Of a stretch of 64,000 nt of DNA, positions 20,385 through 29,353 are shown in pieces. Made by a program: the position numbers and the translations under genes. This stretch comes from Paracoccus onubensis (GTDB lineage: Bacteria; Pseudomonadota; Alphaproteobacteria; Rhodobacterales; Rhodobacteraceae). Location: the NCBI RefSeq assembly GCF_003591515.1, contig NZ_QZCG01000006.1:1-64000 (forward strand). Reading direction: 5' to 3'. The notes beneath the pieces are model-generated. The model had not been told where the DNA came from and did not search any database. It was given only the letters and a program-made list of their open reading frames with translations. Each line of letters opens with the position of its first letter. The stretch's first letter is position 1.

Positions 20385-20533
20385 AAAAGCTTGTTCTGCC
20401 GACCGCATTTCCGCATGGAAGTCATCGCATTATGGCGCGAACTGCGCATAAGTGGAAAAAATACGAATTCGATCAGCACCTTGCAGATCTGCATTGCAAA
20501 TCTGTGCAAAGCCTGAAGGCGATAGGCCCATGA
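20381..20533 (+). other. possible 50-codon reading frame filling the gap between the two ATPase genes
   Basis: Between the LivG- and LivF-type genes, an ATG overlapping the first stop (ATGA at 20381-20384) opens 50 codons that end in a TGA overlapping the LivF-type ATG (ATGA at 20530-20533). The product would begin MKKLVLPTAFPHG and is basic (H, K and R rich), with no signal peptide or known domain. Against it: third positions are only about half G or C by my count, well below the neighbouring genes, and no good ribosome-binding site is seen apart from coupling. It may be a non-coding spacer. It also holds the direct repeat at 20481-20508. Confidence 0.25.
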
Positions 20534-21234
20534 ATTATCTTTCCGCAACAGATATGCGCGGCGGTTATGGCAAGGCCGATATCCTGCACGGCTGCACCCT
20601 GAACGTCGAAAAGGGACAGATCGCGGTGATCGTCGGCCCCAATGGTGCAGGAAAATCCACCGCGATGAAGGCGGTTTTCGGGATGCTGCCGCTGCGCGAG
20701 GGTCAGGTGACGCTGGATGGCCAGGACATCACCACCCTGTCCCCACAGGAGCGGGTCAGAAAGGGTATGGGCTTCGTGCCGCAGGTCAATAACGTGTTCC
20801 CCTCGATGTCGGTCGAGGAAAATCTTGAAATGGGCGCCTTCATCCGCAACGACGATATCGCCGCAACGATGGACCAGGTCTTCGATCTTTTTCCCGTTCT
20901 GAAAGACAAGCGCCGTCAGGCCGCAGGCGAGCTTTCCGGTGGGCAGCGGCAGCAGGTCGCGGTGGGGCGCGCCCTGATGACCCGCCCGCAATTGCTGATG
21001 CTGGATGAGCCGACGGCGGGCGTCAGCCCGATCGTCATGGATGAGTTGTTCGACCGCATCATCGAGATCGCACGCACCGGGATCTCGATCCTGATGGTCG
21101 AACAGAATGCGCGTCAGGCGCTTGGGATCGCCGATATCGGTTATGTTCTTGTCCAGGGCCAAAACCGTTACACCGACACCGGGCAGGCCCTGCTGGCCGA
21201 TCCCGAGGTCCGCCGCACATTCCTGGGGGGCTGA
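20530..21234 (+). CDS. ABC transporter ATP-binding protein, LivF type
   Basis: A 234-aa ATPase, the shorter of the two nucleotide-binding subunits, matching LivF in length and in ending soon after the switch region. Walker A is GPNGAGKST, the signature LSGGQRQ, Walker B LLMLDEPTAGVSP and the switch region ISILMVEQNARQAL, where the usual His is replaced by Gln as is normal in LivF. The frame is open upstream to 20452. The ATG at 20530 is used because MNYLSATDMRGGYG is the canonical family start. Two permease genes follow within 26 bases. Confidence 0.9.
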   Translation: MNYLSATDMRGGYGKADILHGCTLNVEKGQIAVIVGPNGAGKSTAMKAVFGMLPLREGQVTLDGQDITTLSPQERVRKGMGFVPQVNNVFPSMSVEENLEMGAFIRNDDIAATMDQVFDLFPVLKDKRRQAAGELSGGQRQQVAVGRALMTRPQLLMLDEPTAGVSPIVMDELFDRIIEIARTGISILMVEQNARQALGIADIGYVLVQGQNRYTDTGQALLADPEVRRTFLGG

Positions 21235-21237
21235 AAG

Positions 21238-22245
21238 ATGGATATTCTGAACGCTGTCGTCGCAGTCTTGAATTTCGTCGTCATCCCCGCCACCGCTTAC
21301 GGAGCGCAGCTTGCGCTTGGGGCGCTTGGCGTGACGCTGATCTACGGCATCCTGCGCTTCTCGAATTTCGCCCATGGGGACACCATGGCCTTTGGCACCG
21401 CCGCCACCATTCTGGCGACCTGGGGTCTGCAAGCATTGGGGGTTTCGCTTGGACCGCTGCCCACCGCATTGCTTGCGTTGCCGGTCGGCATCGCGGTTAC
21501 GGCGCTCGTCGTCCTGGCCACCGACAGAGCGGTCTATCGTTTCTACCGCGTGCAGAAAGCGGTGCCGATCATCTTCGTCATGGCCTCGGTCGGGGTGATG
21601 TTCCTGATGAACGGCTTCACCCGCCTGCTGATCGGCGTGGATGAGCACCGCTTCGCGGATGGCGCCAGATTCATCATCAATGTCCGCGATTTCCGCGACA
21701 TGACGGGATTGTCCGAAGGGCTGGCCTTCAAGACCACGCAGGGATTGTCCATCCTCATGGCGATCATTGTGGTCTGGATATTGTTCTGGTTTCTCAATCG
21801 TACCAGATCCGGCAAGGCCATGCGCGCTTTTTCCGATAACGAGGATCTGGCACTGCTGTCCGGTATCGATCCCGAAAAAGTCGTCCGCATGACCTGGATC
21901 ATCGCGGCGGGGCTGGCGACGATTGCAGGCACCCTTTACGGTCTCGACAAGGCCTTCAAGCCTTTCAATTATTTCCAGATCCTGCTGCCGATCTTTGCCG
22001 CTGCCATCGTGGGCGGGCTTGGCAATCCCGTGGGCGCGATCGCCGGAGGCTTCCTTGTCGCCTTTTCCGAGATTGCGATCACCTATCCCTGGCGAAAGAT
22101 CGCAGGCTACCTGTTCCCCGACTGGCAGCCGGACGGGCTGCTGCAATTGCTGGGAACCGAATATAAATTCGCCGTCAGTTTCGTCATTCTGATCGTGGTG
22201 CTGCTGTTCCGCCCAACCGGGCTGTTCCGCGGCAAATCGGTGTAA
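21238..22245 (+). CDS. branched-chain-type ABC transporter permease, LivH-like
   Basis: A 335-aa inner-membrane permease with about eight hydrophobic segments. Typical LivH elements are LGVTLIYGILRFSNFAHGD (residues 30-48), MNGFTRLLIG, the cytoplasmic loop SGKAMRAFSDNEDLALLSGID, which contacts the ATPases, and GGLGNPVGAIAGGFLVAFSE near the C-terminus. It begins three bases after the LivF-type stop, so translation is probably coupled. It forms the heteromeric pore with the next gene product. Confidence 0.92.
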   Translation: MDILNAVVAVLNFVVIPATAYGAQLALGALGVTLIYGILRFSNFAHGDTMAFGTAATILATWGLQALGVSLGPLPTALLALPVGIAVTALVVLATDRAVYRFYRVQKAVPIIFVMASVGVMFLMNGFTRLLIGVDEHRFADGARFIINVRDFRDMTGLSEGLAFKTTQGLSILMAIIVVWILFWFLNRTRSGKAMRAFSDNEDLALLSGIDPEKVVRMTWIIAAGLATIAGTLYGLDKAFKPFNYFQILLPIFAAAIVGGLGNPVGAIAGGFLVAFSEIAITYPWRKIAGYLFPDWQPDGLLQLLGTEYKFAVSFVILIVVLLFRPTGLFRGKSV

Positions 22246-22259
22246 GAGAGGTTCCGCGC

Positions 22260-23603
22260 ATGTCCACGAACCGTCAGGCAGCCGCAGCCAGTCGCTGGCG
22301 CATCCCGGTCCTGTTCGCCATTCTTGCCGTGCTTTTCATTCTTGAGGGCACGGTCAGGAACGGCATGTTCTCGGGAAGCTGGAACACCTCTCTGGCCATT
22401 TTGAATATGGGTCTGATTTCGGCGATCACCGCATTGGGCGTCAATATGCAATGGGGCTATGCGGGCTTGTTCAATGTCGGCGTGGTGGGTTTCTTCGCGC
22501 TTGGCGGTCTTGCCCCGGTTCTGATCTCCACCGCACCGGTCGAAGGCGCATGGCAGGCGGGCGGGCCGCGTATGCTCATCGCCCTTGCCACCGCCGTCGG
22601 CACATTGGCACTGGCATCACTGTTATGGCGGCATATGCCAAGAGGCAAGCTGCGGGGGCTGGCACTGACTGTCCTGCTGATCGCGGGCTTCGTCCTCTAT
22701 CGCGGGCTTTTCGATCCGGCGGTGACGGCGATTGAATCCAACAATCCCGCGCGTCACGGCAATATCGGCGGATTGGGGCTGCCAGTTCTGCTGTCCTGGC
22801 TGGCCGGCGGCATATTCGCGGCCGCCGCGGCATGGGCCGTGGGCAAGGTCGCACTCGGGCTGCGCTCGGATTATCTTGCAATCGCGACACTTGGTATCGG
22901 TGAAATCATTATCGCCGTCCTGAAGAACGAAGACTGGCTGGCCCGCGGCGTCAAGAATATCACGGCAATCCCCCGCCCCGTCCCGTTCGAAATTCAGCTG
23001 CAACGGAATCCCGAATTCATGGAATTCGCGAATAGCTGGGGCATGGCGGCCTCGACCGCCTCGGGAATATGGGTGAAACTGTGCTATATGCTGCTGTTTC
23101 TGGTCGTATTGCTGCTGCTCATCCTGCTTGCCGAACTTGCTCTGAAATCGCCATGGGGCCGCATGATGCGCGCGATCCGTGACAATGAGACCGCGGCCGA
23201 GGCCATGGGCAAGGATGTGACCGCCCGGCATCTGCAGGTCTTCATCCTTGGCTCGGCGGTAATCGGTATCGCTGGCGCGATGATGATCACGCTTGACGGT
23301 TTGATGGCGCCTGTCGGATATAATCCGCTGCGTTATACATTCCTGATCTGGGTCATGGTGATCGTCGGTGGATCGGGGAATAACTGGGGCGCGGCTTTGG
23401 GAGGCGTGCTGATCTGGTTCCTCTGGATCAAGGCCGAGGTCTGGGGACCGGAACTGATCGCGTTCCTGACTGCGCCACTCCCTGCAAGCAGTTTCAAATC
23501 GGGCCTGCTTGAAGGTGCCGCGCATATGCGTTTCATCGCTATGGGTCTGGTGCTGTTACTGGTCCTGCGTTTCGCCCCGCGCGGGCTGGTGCCCGAACGA
23601 TAG
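22260..23603 (+). CDS. branched-chain-type ABC transporter permease, LivM-like
   Basis: A 447-aa permease, partner of the LivH-like protein. The N-terminal helix is followed by AITALGVNMQWGYAGLFNVG (residues 53-72), a central LRSDYLAIATLGIGEII motif, the ATPase-contact loop SPWGRMMRAIRDNETAAEAMGKD and GGSGNNWGAALGGVLIWFLW. It is longer than LivM of E. coli (425 aa) because of the segments around residues 85-180. It is the last gene of the importer. Downstream is a repeat-type hairpin element that may terminate the operon before guaA. Confidence 0.9.
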   Translation: MSTNRQAAAASRWRIPVLFAILAVLFILEGTVRNGMFSGSWNTSLAILNMGLISAITALGVNMQWGYAGLFNVGVVGFFALGGLAPVLISTAPVEGAWQAGGPRMLIALATAVGTLALASLLWRHMPRGKLRGLALTVLLIAGFVLYRGLFDPAVTAIESNNPARHGNIGGLGLPVLLSWLAGGIFAAAAAWAVGKVALGLRSDYLAIATLGIGEIIIAVLKNEDWLARGVKNITAIPRPVPFEIQLQRNPEFMEFANSWGMAASTASGIWVKLCYMLLFLVVLLLLILLAELALKSPWGRMMRAIRDNETAAEAMGKDVTARHLQVFILGSAVIGIAGAMMITLDGLMAPVGYNPLRYTFLIWVMVIVGGSGNNWGAALGGVLIWFLWIKAEVWGPELIAFLTAPLPASSFKSGLLEGAAHMRFIAMGLVLLLVLRFAPRGLVPER

Positions 23604-23606
23604 GCG

Positions 23607-23663
23607 CTTCTTCTTCACTGAAATATCCCGGGGAGTCGCCGCAAGGCGACAGGGCAGAACCCC
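23607..23663 (+). repeat. intergenic repeat element: CTTCTTCTT...AAATATCC motif plus hairpin
   Basis: CTTCTTCTTCACTGAAATAT (from 23607) followed by CCC and GGGG, then a stem GTCGCC-GCAA-GGCGAC (23635-23650) with a GNRA loop, then CCCC (23660-23663), which can pair with GGGG (23630-23633). The leading motif recurs at 25299-25319 (opposite strand) and 26044-26065. It lies four bases after the permease stop and is a candidate transcription terminator or REP-like element. Confidence 0.55.
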
Positions 23664-23716
23664 ATTTCCCCTGCTGACCACTTGCACCATTCGCCTCCGC
23701 CGCTTAAAGCGCATCC

Positions 23717-25276
23717 ATGACCCAGCATCAGTGTCTTCTCATCATCGATTTCGGTTCCCAGGTGACGCAGCTTATTGCCCGCCGCCTGCGTGAGTTGAAC
23801 ATCTATTCCGAAATACGTCCCTTCAATGCGGTCACCGCCGAGACCCTGCAACAGATCGCCCCGAAAGCGGTGATTCTGTCAGGCGGTCCGGCCAGCGTGA
23901 CTGAGGCCGAGAGCCCCCGTGCCCCTCAGGAAGTATTCGGGCTGGGCGTGCCGGTTTTCGGTATCTGCTACGGCCAGCAGGTGATGATGGAACAGCTTGG
24001 CGGTCGCGTCGAAGCCGGTCATCACGCCGAATATGGCCGCGCCTTCATCTCGCCCGCCGCCGGTCATAAAGGCGACGGCATCTTCAACGGTCTGTTCGAA
24101 ACGGGCCGGGAAGAAGTCTGGATGAGCCATGGTGATCGGGTAACCCAACTGGCCCCGGGTTTCGAGATCATCGGCACATCGCCGAATGCGCCCATGGCGA
24201 TGATCGCGGATGAAGCCCGCCATTTCTACGCCGTCCAGTTCCACCCCGAGGTGCATCACACCGCCAATGGCCGGAAGATGCTGGAAAACTTCGTGCGTCT
24301 GGCCGGATTCACGGGCGACTGGACCATGGCCAGCTATCGCGACGAGGCAATCGCCTTGATCCGCGAGCAGGTCGGCGACCGCAAGGTGATCTGCGGGCTA
24401 TCGGGCGGTGTGGATTCCTCGGTTGCGGCCGTTCTGATCCATGAGGCAATCGGCGATCAGCTGACCTGCGTCTTCGTCGATCATGGCCTCTTGCGGCTGA
24501 ACGAGGCGCAGGAAGTCGTCTCGATGTTCCGCGACAACTACAATATCCCGCTGGTTCATGCCGATGAAAGCGAACTATTCCTTGGCGCGCTTGAGGGCAT
24601 CAGCGATCCCGAGGTCAAGCGCAAGACCATCGGCAAGCTGTTCATCGATGTCTTTCAGAAATATGCGAATGATATCGAAGGGGCCGAGTTTCTCGCGCAG
24701 GGCACGCTCTATCCCGACGTGATCGAAAGTGTCTCGTTCAGCGGCGGGCCTTCCGTCACGATCAAATCGCACCATAATGTCGGTGGTTTGCCCGAAAAGA
24801 TGGGGCTGAAGCTGGTCGAGCCTTTGCGCGCGCTGTTCAAGGATGAGGTTCGCGCTTTGGGCCGGGAACTTGGCCTGCCGGCTTCCTTCATTGGCCGCCA
24901 TCCCTTCCCGGGCCCCGGTCTGGCCATCCGCTGTCCCGGCGAAATCACCCGTGACAAGCTGGAGATCCTACGCAAGGCGGATGCCGTCTTCATCGACCAG
25001 ATCCGCAAACATGGGCTCTATGACGAAATCTGGCAGGCTTTCGTCGCCATCCTTCCGGTCCGCACGGTCGGCGTGATGGGCGACGGGCGGACATATGATT
25101 ATGCCTGCGCCTTGCGGGCTGTGACCTCGGTGGATGGAATGACTGCCGATTACTACCCGTTCAGCCATGAGTTCCTTGGCGAGACCGCGACACGGATCAT
25201 CAATGAGGTCAAAGGGATAAATCGCTGCACCTATGACATCACCTCGAAGCCACCGGGCACCATCGAGTGGGAGTGA
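23717..25276 (+). CDS. guaA: GMP synthase (glutamine-hydrolysing)
   Basis: A 519-aa GMP synthetase converting XMP, ATP and glutamine to GMP. The class I glutamine amidotransferase domain (1-195) has catalytic C84 (FGICYGQQ), H176 and E178 (FHPEV). The ATP-pyrophosphatase domain carries the PP-loop SGGVDSS (229-235). The C-terminal dimerisation domain ends in the family-typical [10 protein letters not shown] single gene, preceded by the repeat element at 23607 and convergent with trmB. Regulation is not evident; no purine-riboswitch-like structure was seen in the 113-base upstream gap. Confidence 0.98.
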   Translation: MTQHQCLLIIDFGSQVTQLIARRLRELNIYSEIRPFNAVTAETLQQIAPKAVILSGGPASVTEAESPRAPQEVFGLGVPVFGICYGQQVMMEQLGGRVEAGHHAEYGRAFISPAAGHKGDGIFNGLFETGREEVWMSHGDRVTQLAPGFEIIGTSPNAPMAMIADEARHFYAVQFHPEVHHTANGRKMLENFVRLAGFTGDWTMASYRDEAIALIREQVGDRKVICGLSGGVDSSVAAVLIHEAIGDQLTCVFVDHGLLRLNEAQEVVSMFRDNYNIPLVHADESELFLGALEGISDPEVKRKTIGKLFIDVFQKYANDIEGAEFLAQGTLYPDVIESVSFSGGPSVTIKSHHNVGGLPEKMGLKLVEPLRALFKDEVRALGRELGLPASFIGRHPFPGPGLAIRCPGEITRDKLEILRKADAVFIDQIRKHGLYDEIWQAFVAILPVRTVGVMGDGRTYDYACALRAVTSVDGMTADYYPFSHEFLGETATRIINEVKGINRCTYDITSKPPGTIEWE

Positions 25277-25298
25277 GCGACCTGATGATTTTTCTTTA

Positions 25299-25319
25299 GG
25301 TATTTAAGCAAAGAAGAAG
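25299..25319 (-). repeat. intergenic repeat motif (minus orientation) between guaA and trmB
   Basis: Read on the minus strand this is CTTCTTCTTTG followed by CTTAAATACC, matching the motif at 23607 and 26044. With the adjacent TTTCTTTA it can fold into a weak hairpin (TTCTTT with AAAGAA) and may serve as a terminator for one or both converging genes. Confidence 0.45.
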
Positions 25320-25324
25320 CCGGT

Positions 25325-26041
25325 CTAACTCTGCCTTCGGAATGTCACATAATGCGGCATACGCCCCTCGCGCAGGGCTTTTTGCTCGTATCTGGTGCTG
25401 ATCCAGTCATCCCAGGGCCTGTCGGTTTCACTGACAAGATCGAACCCGGCCAGAGGCACCTCTTCCAATGTCTGGCGCACATAATCAGGGATATCGGTCG
25501 CAACCCGAAACTCGCCCCCCGGTCGCATGACGCGCGCCAGAGGCAGAAGATGCTCGGGCGTCACGAAACGGCGGCGATGATGGCGCGCCTTGGGCCAGGG
25601 ATCGGGATATAGCAGGAAACTGCGCGAAATACTTGCATCGGGCAGCACATCCATCAGGTCACGCGCATCGCCCGGATGAACCGAAAGATTACTGACCCCG
25701 GCCTGCCGGATCTTGCCCAGCAGCATGGCTACGCCATTGATATATGGCTCGCAGCCGATAATCCCGATCTTCGGATAGCTGGCGGCCATATGCACCATAT
25801 GCTCTCCGCCACCAAAGCCGATCTCTAACCAGACATCCCGGTCATCTCCGAAAATGGCGCTAAGAGAAATCGGCCTGCGCTCGGGGTTTTCATCGAATGT
25901 GATGCCTCGAGGACGTAATTCGCCCAGATCCTCCTGAAGATAGCCCTTCTGACTATGCCGCAGGGTTTTGCCATGCCTCCGGCCATAGAAATTCCGGCGT
26001 GGCGGATTCGGATCGAATGCCGATTTTCCAGTCTCGCTCAT
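25325..26041 (-). CDS. trmB: tRNA (guanine-N7-)-methyltransferase
   Basis: A 238-aa SAM-dependent methyltransferase that makes m7G46 in tRNA. The SAM-binding motif I is VWLEIGFGGGEHMVHMA, followed by IGCEPYINGVAMLL and the family signature YPDPWPKARHHRRRF (near residue 145), which contacts tRNA and substrate. The ATG at 26041 is used; a TTG six codons upstream lies inside a repeat motif. It is the last gene on the long minus-strand stretch that begins at nuoA but is separated from rnj by 85 bases with a hairpin repeat. It may therefore be transcribed separately. Confidence 0.94.
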   Translation of the reverse strand: MSETGKSAFDPNPPRRNFYGRRHGKTLRHSQKGYLQEDLGELRPRGITFDENPERRPISLSAIFGDDRDVWLEIGFGGGEHMVHMAASYPKIGIIGCEPYINGVAMLLGKIRQAGVSNLSVHPGDARDLMDVLPDASISRSFLLYPDPWPKARHHRRRFVTPEHLLPLARVMRPGGEFRVATDIPDYVRQTLEEVPLAGFDLVSETDRPWDDWISTRYEQKALREGRMPHYVTFRRQS

Positions 26042-26043
26042 CG

Positions 26044-26112
26044 CTTCTTCTTTGTCCAAATAACCTGCGAGAAATCCGGGGGCGGCATATGCCCCCGGCC
26101 ATCGCAGGACGC
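26044..26112. repeat. compound intergenic repeat: CTTCTTCTT...AAATAACC motif plus GC hairpin with tail (copy 2)
   Basis: The motif CTTCTTCTTTG...AAATAACC (26044-26065) is followed by CCGGGGGC (26076-26083), a 7-base loop and GCCCCCGG (26091-26098), then the tail GGCCATCGCAGGACGC. Stem and tail repeat the element at 4-36. It fills the gap between trmB and rnj. In the minus orientation, the direction of both genes, the motif overlaps the trmB translation-start region. Confidence 0.6.
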
Positions 26113-26126
26113 CAGAAACCTTATCG

Positions 26127-27803
26127 CTACTCTGCCGTCAAGCGGCTGATGATAACGGTCACCTCGGGTTTCTTGCCGATTTCTTCCATGCAGACCTGAC
26201 GGGTGATTTTGCGGATCGCCTCGTCAAGTTTCTTGTCATCCGCGACAGTCTTGCGGTTGGCGGTCTCCAGAAACTCGGCCAGTTCGGTTTCCACATGCCG
26301 GGGCAGATCGTCACCGCCGCGGGTACGAGCGGGAAGGCCCATCAGTTCGACCCATGCGTCGGGCAGCACATTGTCATCTTCATCCACGATCACACTGATC
26401 AGGGCATGGCCGTTCAATGCCATGCGGATACGGTCGCGCACGATCCCGTCCATCGCGCCGATCAGCGTATTGCCGTCAAGATACAGCCGGCCCGTCTCGA
26501 CATGGTCGATCACCCGGGGGACATCACCGGTAAGCTCAAGCATCGTGCCATTGGTCACGATCTCCGCAATTGAGCCCTTGCTACGCGCGATCTCGACATG
26601 TTCACGCAGATGCAGATGCTCGCCATGCATCGGCACGACGATCTGCGGTTTCATCAGATCATGGATCCGCTCGATATCCGGGCGGTTCGCATGACCCGAG
26701 ACGTGATACAGCCCGTCCTTGTCATCGAACACATTCACGCCCAGTTCGCTAAGTGCATTCATGATGCGCCCGACCGAACGCTCATTCCCGGGAATGGTTT
26801 TCGAACTGAACAGGAAGCTGTCGCCCTCTTTCAGCGACAGGCCAAGGTAGCGTCCGCGCGACAATTGCGCGCTTGCCGCACGGCGTTCCCCCTGAGAGCC
26901 GGTGACGATCAGCATGACCTTGTCGCGTGGCAGATCCGCCGCCTCATCCGGGCCGATGGTTTCGGGAAAATCGGTCAGGATGCCGGTCTCAAGGCCTACC
27001 GAAACCATCCGGCGCATGGCGCGCCCCAGAAGGCATACCTTGCGGCCCGAAGCGATCGCGGCATCGGCAAGCGTTCTGAGCCGGGCGATATTGCTGGCGA
27101 AGGTGGTGGCCACAACCATGTTTTTCTGCGCGGTCACCCAGTCGCGGATCGGTTCGGCCAGTATGGTTTCCGAGCGGCCCGGATGGGTGGCGAATACATT
27201 GGTGGAATCGCAGGCCATGACCTTGATCCCCTGCCCCTCATTGGCAATCTCCTGCCATTTTGCGGGCTCGAAGGGATCGCCGACAACCGGCGTCTCATCC
27301 AGCTTCAGATCGCCGGTATGCAGGATCCGCCCCGCGGGCGTATCGATGATCAGCCCGGCGCTTTCCGGAATCGAGTGGCTGACCGGCAGGAACTGGACCG
27401 AGAACGGTCCTTGCTCGATGACATGCGGCCGCGGTTCGACGATCTTCACCGTATCGGTGGGCAAACCCACCTCTTCCAGTTTCAACCGGCACAACGTGGC
27501 GGTGAATTTACGCGCATAGACCGGCACGCCAAGCCGGGGCCACAGATGCGCGATCGCGCCAAGATGATCTTCGTGGCCATGGGTGATGAAGATCGCCTCC
27601 AGCCGGTCGCGGTTTTCCTCAAGCCAGGTCACATCGGGCATGATCAGGTCGATCCCGGGGCTGGACTCCATATCCCCGAATGTCACGCCCAGATCGACAA
27701 GGATCAGACGTTCCTTGCCCGGCGCGCCATACCCATAGACATAGGCGTTCATGCCGATTTCGCCCGCGCCGCCCAGCGGCAGATAAAACAGGCGTTCAGC
27801 CAT
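26127..27803 (-). CDS. rnj: ribonuclease J
   Basis: A 558-aa RNase J, a metallo-beta-lactamase/beta-CASP nuclease with 5'-3' exonuclease and endonuclease activity in RNA maturation and decay. The metal motif is THGHEDH with H75, H77, D79 and H80. The beta-CASP part contains VMACDSTNVFATHPGRSE and IVTGSQGERRAAS. The RNA-binding loop is HVSGHANRPDIERIHDLMKP, split here only as a descriptor, and a C-terminal domain follows. Alphaproteobacteria commonly have RNase J alongside RNase E. Its ATG overlaps the coaX stop by eight bases, placing it at the end of the nuo-birA-coaX string. Confidence 0.95.
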   Translation of the reverse strand: MAERLFYLPLGGAGEIGMNAYVYGYGAPGKERLILVDLGVTFGDMESSPGIDLIMPDVTWLEENRDRLEAIFITHGHEDHLGAIAHLWPRLGVPVYARKFTATLCRLKLEEVGLPTDTVKIVEPRPHVIEQGPFSVQFLPVSHSIPESAGLIIDTPAGRILHTGDLKLDETPVVGDPFEPAKWQEIANEGQGIKVMACDSTNVFATHPGRSETILAEPIRDWVTAQKNMVVATTFASNIARLRTLADAAIASGRKVCLLGRAMRRMVSVGLETGILTDFPETIGPDEAADLPRDKVMLIVTGSQGERRAASAQLSRGRYLGLSLKEGDSFLFSSKTIPGNERSVGRIMNALSELGVNVFDDKDGLYHVSGHANRPDIERIHDLMKPQIVVPMHGEHLHLREHVEIARSKGSIAEIVTNGTMLELTGDVPRVIDHVETGRLYLDGNTLIGAMDGIVRDRIRMALNGHALISVIVDEDDNVLPDAWVELMGLPARTRGGDDLPRHVETELAEFLETANRKTVADDKKLDEAIRKITRQVCMEEIGKKPEVTVIISRLTAE

Positions 27804-28575
27804 TGCCCATCTCCTTGTTGTAATCGTGTATAAGTCGTAATCCGTGCATCGTCAGATCGTCTTCGATTGTGTCGAAGAGGTCAAATCCCTGATCGAAAAG
27901 CGGCGCAAGCCCCCCGGTCGCCACGACTTTGAAATCGTGGTTCCGTTCAATGCGGATGCGCTTTATGATGCCTTCGATCAGGCCGATATAACCCCAGTAA
28001 ATGCCCGATTGAATACAGGCAACCGTATTCGTTCCGATGACCCGTTCGGGAGTCGTCACATCCACATGCGGCAACGCGGCCGCAGCCATATGCAATGCCT
28101 CAAGCGACAGGTTCACGCCGGGCGCTATCACGCCGCCCGCATAAGCGCCGTCGCAATCGACCAGATCGAAATTCGTCGCAGTTCCGAAATCGACCACCAC
28201 CGTATAGCCGCCATGCCGGTCAAAGGCGCCCACAGTATTCGCCAGCCGATCCGGGCCAACGCGTTGCCCCGGATCCACGCGCGGCTCGACCGGCAGAAGA
28301 CATTCGGGCTTGCCGACGACCAGCGGGCGAATGCTGAAATAGCGATTGCACAGCACACGCAGATTGAACAAGACGCGCGGAGCGGTGGCACTGATGATGC
28401 AGGCATCGATGTCCAGCTCGAACTTCCGCACCGCGATCAATGTGGACAGCCAGACATAATATTCATCCGCTGTGCGACGGTGATCGGTCGCGATACGCCA
28501 ATGCGTCAGGAACCTGTCGCCGTCCCAGATCGAAAAAACCGTGTTGGTATTGCCCGTGTCGATACACAGAAGCAT
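27796..28575 (-). CDS. coaX: type III pantothenate kinase
   Basis: A 259-aa CoaX, which phosphorylates pantothenate in the first step of CoA synthesis. The protein belongs to the ASKHA fold and has MLLCIDTGNTNTVFSIWDG at the N-terminus (P-loop-like phosphate 1 motif, D6), GPDRLANTVGAF and VDFGTATNFDLVD (phosphate 2). The ATG at 28575 starts directly at the conserved motif; an upstream in-frame start would add 18 residues with no support. It lies four bases after birA and overlaps rnj. Pairing of coaX with birA is common in bacteria. Confidence 0.94.
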   Translation of the reverse strand: MLLCIDTGNTNTVFSIWDGDRFLTHWRIATDHRRTADEYYVWLSTLIAVRKFELDIDACIISATAPRVLFNLRVLCNRYFSIRPLVVGKPECLLPVEPRVDPGQRVGPDRLANTVGAFDRHGGYTVVVDFGTATNFDLVDCDGAYAGGVIAPGVNLSLEALHMAAAALPHVDVTTPERVIGTNTVACIQSGIYWGYIGLIEGIIKRIRIERNHDFKVVATGGLAPLFDQGFDLFDTIEDDLTMHGLRLIHDYNKEMGNG

Positions 28576-28579
28576 GTCC

Positions 28580-29353
28580 TCAGCCCCCGCTGAAATATAT
28601 CTCGGCAGCAGGTATTGCCTGCCGGCCACCCGCCGTTGTCAGGATCAGTGCGCCGGTTTCGTCTATGCCGTCAAAGCGACCCTCGATCCGGGTATTCCCG
28701 GCCCGCGCAAGAATAGTTTCGCCCAGTCTTGCCGCCCGCGCCAGCCATGCCTGACGGATCGGCGCAAAGCCCTCATTCTCCATGCGCCGCGCCCAATCAT
28801 TGAACGCAGGCGCAAGCGCGTCCAGCAATTCCTCGGGCGTGATCGTCAGCCCGGTTTCACCCAGCAGGCTGACGGGCCGCATGGCCCCGGCCTCGATCTG
28901 TTCGGATTCCGGTGCAGCCGCAAGGTTGACGCCGATGCCGATGGCCAGCGATGCCATGCTGCCACCGGTTCCGCTGCTTTCCAGAAGAATACCCGACAGC
29001 TTGCCGCCATTCAGCAGCACATCGTTCGGCCATTTCAACGCAAGCCGAAGTTGCGGGCCACACAGAGTAACCAACGCATCATGCAGGGCAAGCGCCGCGA
29101 CAAAGGACAGCCGCGCCGCCTCGCCCGGACCACCCGTTGGGCGGAGCACCAGTGTAGCCGCGAAATTCCCCGGAGGATCGTTCCAGGGCCGTCCGCGGCG
29201 CCCGCGCCCGGCCTCTTGTCGTCGCGCCATGATCCAGGCGGGTCCGCTCAGATGCGGAGCTAGGCGAAAAGCCTCGGCATTCGTGCTGTCCACGCGCTCC
29301 AGAACATGCCGGGCGACACCGTCGGGCCAATCCGCAATCGCCGGATTATTCAC
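28580..29353 (-). CDS. birA: biotin--[acetyl-CoA-carboxylase] ligase
   Basis: A 257-aa biotin protein ligase that makes biotinyl-AMP and transfers biotin to carrier lysines. The signature [24 protein letters not shown] is present as two adjoining motifs, followed by [19 protein letters not shown], and a small C-terminal domain. There is no N-terminal helix-turn-helix domain, so it is a monofunctional ligase, not a repressor. The GTG at 29353 is chosen because it overlaps the nuoN stop by eight bases and begins just before the conserved domain. Pyruvate carboxylase at 48962 (biotin Lys1110) is an obvious substrate. Confidence 0.9.
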   Translation of the reverse strand: MNNPAIADWPDGVARHVLERVDSTNAEAFRLAPHLSGPAWIMARRQEAGRGRRGRPWNDPPGNFAATLVLRPTGGPGEAARLSFVAALALHDALVTLCGPQLRLALKWPNDVLLNGGKLSGILLESSGTGGSMASLAIGIGVNLAAAPESEQIEAGAMRPVSLLGETGLTITPEELLDALAPAFNDWARRMENEGFAPIRQAWLARAARLGETILARAGNTRIEGRFDGIDETGALILTTAGGRQAIPAAEIYFSGG

